This document shows, piece by piece, positions 49,518-56,495 of a stretch of DNA of 64,000 nt (positions are counted from its first letter, which is position 1; each line of letters begins with the position of its first letter). This DNA is from Acidobacteriota bacterium (GTDB taxonomy: Bacteria > Acidobacteriota > Vicinamibacteria > Vicinamibacterales > CAVVIG01): positions 570,488-634,487 of the forward strand of contig QHWB01000040.1 in the NCBI GenBank assembly GCA_003222395.1. Reading direction: 5' to 3'. Position numbers and translations under genes: made by a program. Below the pieces are notes generated by a model. The model did no database searches and had not been told where the DNA came from. It saw nothing but the letters and a program-made list of their open reading frames with translations.

Positions 49518-49740
49518 TTAACGCGTGGGGCCCCACCCCCACGCGCAGACGCGCTCGCGGCGTAAACCGCTCGCGCGTATTTAGAACAGAACGTCACCAC
49601 GCCCCACCACGGCGCCCGACCCGGCTCGCGGCGTAAACCGCTCGCGCGTATTTAGAACAGAATGTCACCACGCCCCACCACGGCGCCCGACCCGGCTCGC
49701 GGCGTAAACCGCTCGCGCGTATTTGGAACAGAACGTCACC
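49518..49740 (-). repeat. Family A intergenic element, copy c, with three tandem left halves
   Basis: On the minus strand the left half (GTGACGTTCTGTTCTAAATA ... CGCGCGAGCGGTTTACGCC) is repeated three times with a 71-base period (CGTAAACCGCTCGCGCGTAT on the plus strand at 49561, 49632, 49703). A short right half follows, GCGCGTGGGGGTGGGGCCCC and ACGCGTTAA, ending at 49518. The aminotransferase start codon is 42 bases further on the same strand. Confidence 0.85.
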
Positions 49741-49770
49741 AATCAGTCATGGAACTCGGCCCGGCGGGAA

Positions 49771-49893
49771 TCTGCGACGCTTTGTTCTAGATACGCGCGA
49801 GGGCAGCGCCCGCGGCCAAAGCGAGCGGGGTGGGAACCCGCGAGCCGTGAAGAAGTCCCGAACGCATCAGCGCGCCGCGCGACTAAGAAACGC
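49771..49893 (+). repeat. Family A intergenic element, copy d (diverged)
   Basis: TCTGCGACGCTTTGTTCTAG (49771) and ATACGCGCGAGGGC match the left half. The right half is degenerate but keeps AGCGGGGTGGGAACCCGC and ends GACTAAGAAACGC just before the stop codon of the minus-strand gene at 49894. It is the one copy not followed by a start codon. Confidence 0.65.
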
Positions 49894-50271
49894 TTAGTGC
49901 CCGGCGCCGTTCGCGATGACGTTGACTTGCTGGCGCGCCTGCGCGCGCGGCTGACCGTCGGCGCCGTACAGAATTGCCTTCACCTCATAGGTGCCGGACG
50001 GCACGCTGCGGAACTCGAACGTGTTCGTCCGCGGCGCGTTGTCGCCGTCGAGTTGGATTTCGCTACTGCGGTAGAACTCGGATGATTCGGCGATGATTTC
50101 GATGGAGCGATTGCCCGCGTCGGCTTCGATTGTCGCGCGCACGATCAGATTGGCCGGGGCGAACGAAACAGCAGGCGAAACCCGGACCGCGAGCGGCTCG
50201 CGTGTGCCCGCGCCGAGCGGCAAGGCCGAAGAGAACAATAAGAGTCCGAGCAGCGTGAAACGAACCTTCAT
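49894..50271 (-). CDS. Secreted hypothetical protein with a beta-sandwich-like domain
   Basis: 125 residues from the ATG at 50271. Signal peptide KVRFTLLGLLLFSSALPLGA. The mature part (SFAPANLIVRATIEADAGNR, RSIEIIAESSEFYRSSEIQL, RTNTFEFRSVPSGTYEVKAI) reads as a small Ig-like beta-sandwich, ending QVNVIANGAGH. No catalytic motif. The longer open frame upstream is antisense to the promoter of the M28 gene and is not included. Confidence 0.7.
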   Translation of the reverse strand: MKVRFTLLGLLLFSSALPLGAGTREPLAVRVSPAVSFAPANLIVRATIEADAGNRSIEIIAESSEFYRSSEIQLDGDNAPRTNTFEFRSVPSGTYEVKAILYGADGQPRAQARQQVNVIANGAGH

Positions 50272-50449
50272 CGCGGTCACCGTCGCAACAACGCGTCGCG
50301 CATGCTCACCGGCCAATTCCCTCACGTCCGGCTCGTGTGTGCCGCACCGTGCGGCGATGACTCGACGGCTGCAAGTCATGGACCACGCGAACAAGACGCA
50401 AAAACGGCCGAACGTTGCGGTAATCTGACGCTGCGGAGGATTGAACCGG

Positions 50450-51847
50450 ATGGTGCGACGCGCGTGTCTCGTGGCTGCTCTACCGTTTCTGATGCTTTCG
50501 GGTACCACTTCTCGCGCGCAGGCGTCACATGGCGCGCGCGCTGCGAACCCCACCGTCTGGATCGATCGCTACCGCGAGCCGGCCGCGCGTCTGATTGGCG
50601 AAGCCGTCGGAAGCACGTTCGCGTGGCACCGCTTGGCGGTGCTGACCGATACGATTGGGAACCGATTGAGCGGATCGCCGGCGCTCGATCGCGCCATCCA
50701 ATGGGCGGTCGGCGAGATGAAGCGCGACGGCCTCGAGAACGTCCACACCGAGCGCGTGATGGTGCCGCGATGGGTGCGCGGCGCCGAGAGTGCAGAAATC
50801 GTCACACCGTTGCAACAACCGCTCATGATGCTTGGCCTCGGCGACAGCGTCGGCACGCCGTCTGACGGTCTGCGCGCCGATGTCGTCATCGTCCACAGCT
50901 TCGAGGAGCTCGATGCAAAGGCGTCGCAGGCGCGTGGGCGCATCGTGCTGTTCAACGTCCCGTTCACGACCTACGGCGAGACCGTGCGCTTTCGATCGAC
51001 CGGGCCAGCGCGCGCGGCGCGCCACGGCGCGGTTGCGGCGCTGGTCCGCGCCGTCGGACCGCCCGGACTGCGCACGCCGCACACCGGCGCGCTGCAGTAC
51101 GCGTCGGACGCGCCGAAAATTCCCGCGGCGGCGATTGCCACCGAGGATGCCGACCTGCTGCAGCGCATCGCCGATCGCGGCGAGCGCGTCACCCTCCGCC
51201 TGAAGATGGATGCGCATTTCGAGGCGGACGTCGAATCGGCAAACGTCGTCGGCGAAATCCGCGGACGCGAGAAGCCCGAAGAAATCGTGGTCGTCAGCGG
51301 TCACCTCGATTCGTGGGACGTCGGCGCCGGCGCCACCGACGATGGCGGCGGCTGCATCGTGACGTGGGAAGCGCTTCGACTGATGCGGAAGCTGAACCTC
51401 CGTCCGCGCCGGACCGTGCGTGTCGTGCTGTGGACCAACGAAGAGAACGGCGGACGCGGCGGCCAGGGATATCGCGATCAGCATCGCGCGGAGCTCGGCC
51501 GGCACGTGCTGATGCTCGAGTCCGATGGCGGCGTCTTCCGTCCGCTCGGTTTCGGGTTCACCGGCAGCGATTCGGCGCGCGACACCGTCCGCACGATCGC
51601 GACGCTGTTGTCGGGCATCGCCGCCGATCAGATCACCGTCGGCGGCGGCGGCGCCGACATCGGCCCGAGCGTCCAGGAGGCGCACATCCCCGCCATGTCG
51701 CTCGACGTCGACGGATCGAAGTACTTCCTCATCCACCACACGCCGGCCGATACGATCGACAAGATCGATCCGGTCGAAATGGCCAAATGCGCGGCCGCGG
51801 TCGCCGTCATGTCGTACGTCGTCGCAGATCTTCCGGAGCGGCTATGA
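50450..51847 (+). CDS. Secreted M28-family zinc aminopeptidase with PA domain
   Basis: 465 residues. Signal peptide RRACLVAALPFLMLSG-type. A PA-like insert spans about residues 120-245 (ARGRIVLFNVPFTTYGETVR). The two-zinc peptidase site is VVSGHLDSWDVGAGATDDGG (His, Asp), TNEENGGRGG (Glu pair), MLESDGGVF (Asp) and HHTPADTIDKID (His). This matches plasma glutamate carboxypeptidase-like M28 enzymes, which release N-terminal residues from peptides. GGAGGA at 50435-50440 fixes the ATG at 50450 rather than a TTG at 50441. The stop overlaps the next gene. Confidence 0.93.
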   Translation: MVRRACLVAALPFLMLSGTTSRAQASHGARAANPTVWIDRYREPAARLIGEAVGSTFAWHRLAVLTDTIGNRLSGSPALDRAIQWAVGEMKRDGLENVHTERVMVPRWVRGAESAEIVTPLQQPLMMLGLGDSVGTPSDGLRADVVIVHSFEELDAKASQARGRIVLFNVPFTTYGETVRFRSTGPARAARHGAVAALVRAVGPPGLRTPHTGALQYASDAPKIPAAAIATEDADLLQRIADRGERVTLRLKMDAHFEADVESANVVGEIRGREKPEEIVVVSGHLDSWDVGAGATDDGGGCIVTWEALRLMRKLNLRPRRTVRVVLWTNEENGGRGGQGYRDQHRAELGRHVLMLESDGGVFRPLGFGFTGSDSARDTVRTIATLLSGIAADQITVGGGGADIGPSVQEAHIPAMSLDVDGSKYFLIHHTPADTIDKIDPVEMAKCAAAVAVMSYVVADLPERL

Positions 51848-52896
51848 TGGGAAATATGCAAGGTCACAGGCTCTCGGTCGCCGCCGTTCTCCTTCTCACG
51901 GCGTGCTCATCGTCCGCGCAGACCCCGCGCACGCTGCTGCCCACCGATGTGGTCGCCACCGTCGGATCCGGATCGATCACGCTGGCTCAAGTGGATGAAA
52001 AAGCGATGCAGCAGCCGACGGGGAACTTCGGCAGCATGAAGCTCTCGCAGGCGATCTACGAGGCGCGCCGCGCGGCGCTCGACGAGCTGGTCGCGAACAT
52101 GCTGATCGACCGCGAGGCGAAGCTGCGCGAACTGGATCGAAGCGCGCTGGTGGAGCAGGAAGTCATCTCGAAGGTGTCGACGGTCACCGATGCGGAGATC
52201 GCGGCGTGGTATCAGGCGAACCAGTCGCGCGTGCAGGGCGCGACGCTCGATCAGGTGCGGCAGCCTATTCGTTCGTACCTGACGCAGGAGCGGACGCAGG
52301 CCGCGCGCGAGCGATACCTCGAGGAGCTGAAAGAGAAGACACCAGTGCGTCTCACGCTCGAGCCGCCGCGGCAGGCGCTGTCGAACGCGAAAGCGCCGGC
52401 CAAAGGCGCGGCGAACGCGCCGATCGAGTTCGTGGAGTTCTCCGATTTCCAGTGTCCGTTCTGTCTTCGCGCGCAGCCGACCGTCGAGCAGGTGTTGAGC
52501 ACCTATGGCGATCGCATACGCTTCGTGTATCGCCATTACCCGCTACCCAACCATCCGAACGCCCGCCCCGCCGCTGAAGCGTCCGCGTGCGCCGGCGAGC
52601 AGGGCAGGTTCTGGCCGTACCACGACAAGCTGTTTGCCAACCCGTCGAAGCTCGCAGACGCCGATTTGAAACGCGACGCGGCCGAGCTTGGGCTCGACGC
52701 CACGAAGTTCAATGCCTGCCTCGATTCGCACAAATACAGGAGCGACGTCGATGCCGACATCAAAGCCGGCGAGGAAGCCGGCGTCAGCGGCACGCCGGCC
52801 TTCTTCGTGAACGGCCGGATGATCAGCGGCGCGCAGCCTTTCGACGCCTTCAAGCGGATCATCGACGAAGAGCTGCAGATGAAAAAGACAAGGTAG
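51844..52896 (+). CDS. DsbA-like lipoprotein with SurA-type N-terminal domain
   Basis: 350 residues. Lipoprotein signal ends LLLTACSSS. Residues 35-165 resemble a SurA/PpiC chaperone N-terminal domain (VVATVGSGSITLAQVDEKAM ... ANMLIDREAKLRELDRSALV). Residues 180-350 are a DsbA-like thioredoxin fold with active site FSDFQCPFCLRAQP and cis-Pro loop VSGTPAFFVNG. Such fusions assist disulfide formation or isomerisation in periplasmic proteins. Several in-frame ATG codons (51844, 51847, 51856) are possible; 51844 overlaps the M28 stop as ATGA. It is probably made together with the secreted peptidase. Confidence 0.88.
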   Translation: MMGNMQGHRLSVAAVLLLTACSSSAQTPRTLLPTDVVATVGSGSITLAQVDEKAMQQPTGNFGSMKLSQAIYEARRAALDELVANMLIDREAKLRELDRSALVEQEVISKVSTVTDAEIAAWYQANQSRVQGATLDQVRQPIRSYLTQERTQAARERYLEELKEKTPVRLTLEPPRQALSNAKAPAKGAANAPIEFVEFSDFQCPFCLRAQPTVEQVLSTYGDRIRFVYRHYPLPNHPNARPAAEASACAGEQGRFWPYHDKLFANPSKLADADLKRDAAELGLDATKFNACLDSHKYRSDVDADIKAGEEAGVSGTPAFFVNGRMISGAQPFDAFKRIIDEELQMKKTR

Positions 52897-52939
52897 AGGT
52901 CGGTCCCGCGATGGCATGTTCATTGGTTGCCATCGTCGT

Positions 52940-54040
52940 ATGCCGCAACTGGATCAGCTCACCGCCGCCCTCGACCGCGTCGCTGCGTTCGACCCCGGCC
53001 CGTTTCCCGTCGTCAGCCTCTACCTGAACCTCCAGCCCGATCAGCAGGGCCGCAACCGCTTCGACGCGTTCCTGCGGAAGGAACTGACCGAGCGCGTGCG
53101 GACGTACGCCGCGAGCGGGCCGGAGCGCGAAAGCCTCGACACGGATGCCGCGAAGATCGAGGCCTACGTGCGCGACATTCCGGGCTCCGCCAACGGACTG
53201 GCGCTGTTCGCGTGCTCGGGCGCTGACTTCTTCGAAGCGTTCCCGCTCGATCCGCCGATCGATCGGCATCGCCTGTACATTTCCGATCAGGCGCACGTGT
53301 ATCCGCTCGCGCGCGTCCTCGAGCAGTACGCGCCCTATCTCGTTGTGCTCGCCGACACGCACGTCGCCCGCATCTTCGTGTTCGCGCTCAACACCGTGCA
53401 GCGCGAAGAGCGCATCGAGGGCACCAAGACGCGGCGCCACAAGATGGGCGGATGGTCGCAGAAACGCTATCAGCGCCACATCGAGAACTTTCATGTGCAG
53501 CACGCGAAGGAAGTCGTCGATCACGTGGCGCGCATCGTCCGCGACGAGCGAATCGACCGGATCATCCTCTCGTGCGATGAGGTCATCCTGCCGGTCCTTC
53601 GCGAGCAGATGGCGAAGGACGTGGCCGAACGCGTCGTCGACGTGATGCACATCGAGATGCTGGCGCCGGAGCGCGAGGTACTCGACGCGACGATCGACGC
53701 GCTGCGCGAGAAGGACGCCGTCTCCGATCGAGAACGCGTGGAGCAGCTGATCGGCGCCTACCGCGGCAGCGGCCTCGCCGTGGTCGGCGTCGAGGCGACG
53801 TGCAAGGCGTTCGAGCTCGGTCAGGTCGACGAACTGGTCATCACCGCCCGGCCGGAGACAATTGGCGGCATGAAACACGGTGCGGGCGAGCAGCAGCCGG
53901 ATCGATCGGCCGAAGAGCGGGCGGCCGACGAGCTGATCGCGCAGGCACGCAATACGTCCGCGAAGATTCGAGTCATCGAAGACCCGTCGCTGCTCGCACC
54001 CGTCGGCGGCGTGGGCGCGTTTCTGAGGTTCAAGCTGTGA
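52940..54040 (+). CDS. Vms1/Ankzf1-like peptidyl-tRNA hydrolase (eRF1-type release factor fold)
   Basis: 366 residues, soluble. After an N-terminal domain (PFPVVSLYLNLQPDQQGRNR) comes the conserved HKMGGWSQKRYQRHIENFHV at about residues 170-190. Its GGWSQ stretch corresponds to the catalytic loop of the Vms1/Ankzf1 and bacterial VLRF1-like proteins. Then VVDHVARIVRDERIDRIILS and an eRF1 domain-3-like C-terminus. These proteins release nascent chains from stalled ribosomal subunits. Role here is inferred from the family. The ATG at 52940 is chosen; an in-frame codon at 52916 would add eight residues. It is coupled to the following small gene. Confidence 0.8.
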   Translation: MPQLDQLTAALDRVAAFDPGPFPVVSLYLNLQPDQQGRNRFDAFLRKELTERVRTYAASGPERESLDTDAAKIEAYVRDIPGSANGLALFACSGADFFEAFPLDPPIDRHRLYISDQAHVYPLARVLEQYAPYLVVLADTHVARIFVFALNTVQREERIEGTKTRRHKMGGWSQKRYQRHIENFHVQHAKEVVDHVARIVRDERIDRIILSCDEVILPVLREQMAKDVAERVVDVMHIEMLAPEREVLDATIDALREKDAVSDRERVEQLIGAYRGSGLAVVGVEATCKAFELGQVDELVITARPETIGGMKHGAGEQQPDRSAEERAADELIAQARNTSAKIRVIEDPSLLAPVGGVGAFLRFKL

Positions 54041-54201
54041 GCAAACGGATCAACGTCAATCCCGACCACTACAAAGTCGCCGGACGCGAGCGCCCGGGCG
54101 ACCTCGTCGCGGGCCGCGCGCCGAAGGCGCATGCGCGGGAAGACGAGAAAGAACGCGAGCGGTGGGAGCGGAAACAGAAGAAGGCGCGGCGAAAGAGGTA
54201 G
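54037..54201 (+). CDS. Small basic hypothetical protein, 54 residues
   Basis: From a GTG that overlaps the previous stop (GTGA). KRINVNPDHYKVAGRERPGD is a compact conserved-looking head and the rest is highly charged (EDEKERERWERKQKKARRKR), as in small RNA- or ribosome-associated proteins. Being coupled to a release-factor-like gene, a ribosome-linked role is an attractive guess but nothing more. Confidence 0.6.
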   Translation: MSKRINVNPDHYKVAGRERPGDLVAGRAPKAHAREDEKERERWERKQKKARRKR

Positions 54202-54229
54202 GGGCGGACCCATGGGTCCGCCCCCGTAC
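54198..54229. repeat. Family C hairpin, minimal intergenic copy
   Basis: GGGGCGGACC (54201-54210) and GGTCCGCCCC (54215-54224) are perfect arms around CATG, bracketed by GTA and TAC-like ends. It lies exactly between the convergent stops at 54201 and 54233, so it may serve as a bidirectional terminator. Confidence 0.8.
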
Positions 54230-54232
54230 CTG

Positions 54233-54805
54233 CTATTTCTTGGGCTGTTTCGCCGGCTTGGTCGCCGTCCCCGAGGTACCGACCGCCTTGTTGGTGTCCT
54301 CCGCGAGCTTCAGGTGCTCTTCGATCGTCGGGAGCGTCTTCGATGCAAACGCCTTGATGTCGGGATCCTTCCCGATCTGCGATTCGTGACGGAACTCGTT
54401 GGCGACCTTCCGATGGTCGGTCAGCATCGCCTGCATGTACGCATGATCGAACTGCGCGCCTGAAAGCTTCGAGAGACGATCGCGGAGCGCTTTGTCGTGC
54501 GGATCGATATCGGTGGGCAGCGTGATGTTCTTGTTCTGCGCGAGCGTTTTCAGCTCGTCGTTGGCCTTGTTGTGATCGGTCACCATCCGCTGAGCGAAGC
54601 TCTTGACCTGGTCGCTCGTCCCTTTTTCCTGCGCGAGCTTGCCGAGCTCGACTTCGGCCATTCCGCCCGCCGCGGTCTTGGTGACGAACGTCTGATCGGT
54701 CATCTGTTTTGCGCCCGCGTTCTTTTGGGCCTTCTGCCCTTTCGCGAACGCCGGCACGGCGGCGAGCGCGATGGCTACGGTCGCCGTAAGCACGACATTT
54801 CTCAT
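54233..54805 (-). CDS. Secreted DUF4142-family protein
   Basis: 190 residues from the ATG at 54805, which has GGAGG 7 bases upstream. Signal peptide RNVVLTATVAIALAAVPAFA. The body is the four-helix DUF4142 domain: DQTFVTKTAAGGMAEVELGK, VKSFAQRMVTDHNKANDELK, KLSGAQFDHAYMQAMLTDHR, DPDIKAFASKTLPTIEEHLK. The conserved DH pairs in the second and third helices suggest a ferritin-like or metal-binding bundle. The family is periplasmic and of unknown function, often linked with stress. The last 15 residues are Lys/Pro-rich. Confidence 0.92.
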   Translation of the reverse strand: MRNVVLTATVAIALAAVPAFAKGQKAQKNAGAKQMTDQTFVTKTAAGGMAEVELGKLAQEKGTSDQVKSFAQRMVTDHNKANDELKTLAQNKNITLPTDIDPHDKALRDRLSKLSGAQFDHAYMQAMLTDHRKVANEFRHESQIGKDPDIKAFASKTLPTIEEHLKLAEDTNKAVGTSGTATKPAKQPKK

Positions 54806-54870
54806 AATGAGCCTCCTTTTGCATGGAGACTCATCGCAAGGCCGGTGCCATGCGAAATCGGCAATCTGAA

Positions 54871-55743
54871 CTAGACGATGCCCAAGCCGTGAACGACGGA
54901 GAACAGGATTGCGAGCAGCGTTGCAAAGAGACACGCGACAGCGGCGAGCATGTGATCGCCCCGCTCCCGCGTCAACGGATTGAAGAAGGCTGAGGTGATG
55001 TAGCCACCTGCGAAGCCGCCGGCGTGCGCGTAGTTGTCGACTCCGGGCATGATCAGGCCGAAGATGAACAAGATGACCGCATAGCGCATCGCCTGCCCGT
55101 GGATGAAGCTGCTACCGCTTGTCCGCCCGTAATGCACCAGGGCACCGAGCAGCCCGAAGATCGACGCCGAAGCACCCATCGTGAACGCTGCCCCATGCAG
55201 CAGCGGGATCGGCAGCCCGCCGAGGAAATATCCAGTGGCAGAGCTCAGCAGAAATCCACAAACGCCGGCGACCGTGTAAATGATGACAGTCCGTGACGCG
55301 CCGATGACATCGGCGGTCGCCGGCGCGAGATCGCGCACCCACATCATGTTGAACAGGATGTGCAGCAGGCTGCCGTGCAGCCACGTCGCGCTCAACAGCG
55401 TCCACCACCATCCGTCTTCGAAAACAGGCACCGCACCACTCATGCCGAAGAGCCGCAGCGCGTATTGGTTCGGAGCAAGAAACGAGAAGCCGCCGCCGCC
55501 GACGATGTCGACCCTCCCGGTCGTCAAGAGCGTCAACAACAGCGTCAACGCGTAGAGCGTCGTCGAGGCGCCGATGACCAGCGGCACGAAGCCGAGATCG
55601 TTCCCGAGCTGCCGCAGCATCGGCGCGAATCCCCACAGTCCGGGATTCGATCGACCGCACGTATAACATTTGTCGTCGCGGACGCCGACGAGCGATCCGC
55701 ACGACGGACACACCACTGAGCCGGTTGTTCGACGCTTGAGCAC
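54871..55743 (-). CDS. Rhomboid-family intramembrane serine protease with N-terminal zinc ribbon
   Basis: 290 residues. A zinc ribbon (CPSCGSLV ... CYTCGRSNPG, residues 12-34) precedes six or seven membrane helices. LLHILFNMMWVRDLAP holds the conserved loop Asn, GASASIFGLLGALVHYG the catalytic Ser, and VDNYAHAGGFAGGY the catalytic His. Rhomboids cut membrane proteins within the bilayer. The start is a GTG at 55743, directly after a family A element on the same strand. Confidence 0.9.
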   Translation of the reverse strand: MLKRRTTGSVVCPSCGSLVGVRDDKCYTCGRSNPGLWGFAPMLRQLGNDLGFVPLVIGASTTLYALTLLLTLLTTGRVDIVGGGGFSFLAPNQYALRLFGMSGAVPVFEDGWWWTLLSATWLHGSLLHILFNMMWVRDLAPATADVIGASRTVIIYTVAGVCGFLLSSATGYFLGGLPIPLLHGAAFTMGASASIFGLLGALVHYGRTSGSSFIHGQAMRYAVILFIFGLIMPGVDNYAHAGGFAGGYITSAFFNPLTRERGDHMLAAVACLFATLLAILFSVVHGLGIV

Positions 55744-55762
55744 TCTTCATCATATCTTCAAC

Positions 55763-56012
55763 GCATGGGGCCCAACTTCGTCCTAATGCGGCGGCGCCCC
55801 ACCTCCGCCGCTGTCGCTCGGCGCATTCACGCCTCGCAACGGCTCAAGGCTGTCGCGCGCAGACGCGCTCGCGGCGTAAACCGCTCGCGCGTATCCAGAA
55901 CAGAACGTCACCGCGCATGGGGCCCAACTTCGTCCTAATGCGGCGGGGCCCAGCCCCGCCGCTGTTGCTCGGCGCATTCACGCCTCGCAACGGCTCGAGG
56001 CTCTCGCGGCGC
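55763..56012 (-). repeat. Family A intergenic element, copy e (right-left-right)
   Basis: The right half occurs twice: GCATGGGGCCCAACTTCGTC at 55763 and 55914 on the plus strand, 151 bases apart, each running through CTCGGCGCATTCACGCCTCG. One left half lies between (CGTAAACCGCTCGCGCGTAT ... CCAGAACAGAACGTCACC, 55876-55912). On the minus strand the element ends about 20 bases before the rhomboid start codon. Confidence 0.85.
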
Positions 56013-56015
56013 AAC

Positions 56016-56495
56016 CTACAGGCGCGCCGTCCACCCGACGATGGCGCCGTAGACGATGTGCGCGGCGAGCGTGATGAGGAATGTATTGCGACCGTAGTTC
56101 AGCATGAGAAACCCTGGCGGCTCGACGAGCGCGACTTCGTTCGCTGCCGTGTCGGGCGTGGCGATGCGCGGGTGAACGACGGGGAGGATCGCGTTGAGGA
56201 GCACGGTCGCGGTGAACACCGCTTGCACCGCGCCGAGCAGCGCGCCAAGCCACCACGAGCTGTAGCCGACGGCGTGGAAGAACACGCCGTAGAGCAGCGC
56301 GAACACCATCCCGATCACGAAATGAAACACGTAGCCGATCGCCTTCGCTCTGCGGCGGTTGTCGCTGACCGTCGTGCCGAGCAGCAGCGCGATGTCCATG
56401 CGCGTCAATCCCATCTCGTTCGCCGCGCGCACCATGGTCGTGAGTACCATGGTGCCGATGAAGCCGCCGGCGAGATGAGACCAAAGGGTGCTCAC
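56016..56495 (-). CDS. Small polytopic membrane protein
   Basis: 159 residues with four hydrophobic segments (LAGGFIGTMVLTTMVRAANE, AIGYVFHFVIGMVFALLYGV, LGALLGAVQAVFTATVLLNA and LITLAAHIVYGAIVGWTARL). No family recognised beyond a general DUF-type membrane protein. A GTG at 56495 overlaps the glucanase stop; another GTG at 56516 would add seven residues. It probably shares a transcript with the GH15 gene. Confidence 0.7.
   Translation of the reverse strand: MSTLWSHLAGGFIGTMVLTTMVRAANEMGLTRMDIALLLGTTVSDNRRRAKAIGYVFHFVIGMVFALLYGVFFHAVGYSSWWLGALLGAVQAVFTATVLLNAILPVVHPRIATPDTAANEVALVEPPGFLMLNYGRNTFLITLAAHIVYGAIVGWTARL

Noticed and set aside
50272-50553. Upstream extension of the secreted hypothetical at 49894-50271
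   Set aside because: The signal peptide begins at the ATG at 50271; the extension would be antisense to the M28 gene start.
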